From NCBI GenBank assembly GCA_965368185.1, contig CBDULZ010000004.1, positions 1-64,000 on the forward strand: a stretch of 64,000 bases of DNA, written 5' to 3'. The notes under the pieces are model-generated. The model made no database searches, was not told where the DNA came from, and saw only the letters and a program-made list of their open reading frames with translations. This document shows positions 63,800-64,000 of this stretch, in pieces. This DNA comes from Kriegella sp965368185 (GTDB lineage Bacteria; Bacteroidota; Bacteroidia; Flavobacteriales; Flavobacteriaceae). A program made the position numbers and the translations under genes. Numbering within the stretch: position 1 is the first letter of the stretch; every line of letters starts with the position of its first letter.

Positions 63800-64000
63800 A
63801 CACCAACACTTGTTTCTGCGGTTTTCCGGGTGATTACGCTAATTGCTGCGGTAAAGTTCACGCAAATATAGCTAAAGCAACAACTGCCGAGCAATTGATG
63901 CGCTCTAGGTATTCGGCTTTTGTACTTGCGAATGGCAATTATTTAATGCAAAGCCACCATTCATCGACAAGGCCACTTAAAGATAAAAAAGCAATTATAA
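63796..64000 (+). CDS. YchJ-like SEC-C motif protein (partial, cut by window end)
   Basis: The first 68 codons are present. Cys motif C6-x-C8 and C17-C18 in CFCGFPGDYANCCG, then MRSRYSAFVLANGNYLMQSH, match the YchJ/UPF0225 family, in which the Cys form a zinc-binding SEC-C-like motif. The function of the family is unclear. It overlaps the Lys-rich gene by four bases and lies in the hem operon direction. Confidence 0.8.
   Translation, partial: MNTNTCFCGFPGDYANCCGKVHANIAKATTAEQLMRSRYSAFVLANGNYLMQSHHSSTRPLKDKKAII

Overview
The window looks like chromosomal DNA of a marine Flavobacteriaceae member (Bacteroidota). The signs are AT-rich sequence, TAnnTTTG-type -7 promoter boxes, weak Shine-Dalgarno signals, a hybrid two-component system (HTCS) regulator, an ECF42/DGPF pair, a HemC-HemD fusion, a formylglycine sulfatase, a PA0069-type radical SAM enzyme and a DUF3109 protein. 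The genus cannot be named from the sequence alone. I see no rRNA, tRNA, CRISPR array, transposase or prophage genes.

Layout. 1-7 kb: a small unknown gene, TrpB2, and nrdB-nrdA (class I ribonucleotide reductase). 7-10 kb: a gene-poor stretch with tiny hydrophobic ORFs, two small exported proteins, a multi-hairpin repeat-like element and a decayed coding frame. 10-18 kb: an orphan HTCS and a LytTR response regulator with its TPR histidine kinase. Paired LytTR-type boxes with an exact 21-bp period lie at about 160-192 and 15090-15122. 18-31 kb: housekeeping and envelope genes (MarC, a C-terminal processing protease, dCMP deaminase, HupE/UreJ-like protein, TerB-DnaJ protein, bacilliredoxin, PlsC, HD hydrolase, ECF42 sigma factor with DGPF partner, radical SAM enzyme, crotonase). 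31-36 kb: an NtrY-like kinase, HemJ, and a three-gene membrane protein/kinase/LuxR-type regulator set. 36-40 kb: sulfatase and an aldo/keto reductase.

40.2-46.6 kb is the most distinctive region. It is a tight six-gene operon for periplasmic nitrate reduction: NapD, NapA, a tetraheme NapB-like protein made of two tandem diheme modules, a tetraheme lipoprotein cytochrome, a four-cluster ferredoxin and an NrfD-type quinol dehydrogenase subunit. NapC and NapGH are absent from the operon. The likely electron path is menaquinol to NrfD, then ferredoxin, multiheme cytochromes and NapA. The ferredoxin has a Cys-to-Tyr change in its first cluster motif and a twin-arginine motif about 77 residues into the protein.

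46.6-57.9 kb holds EcsC, a MATE exporter, ferrochelatase, an MscS-type channel, a very long TraB/GumN protein, a DUF1460 amidase-like protein, a ThuA lipoprotein and an AraC regulator. 58-64 kb is a heme operon (hemA, hemCD, hemE, a GNAT acetyltransferase, hemF, a Lys-rich peptide and a YchJ-like gene cut by the window end), divergent from the AraC regulator. With hemH and hemJ elsewhere in the window, most steps from glutamyl-tRNA to heme are present. hemL and hemB are not in the window. Heme supply would serve the multiheme Nap cytochromes.
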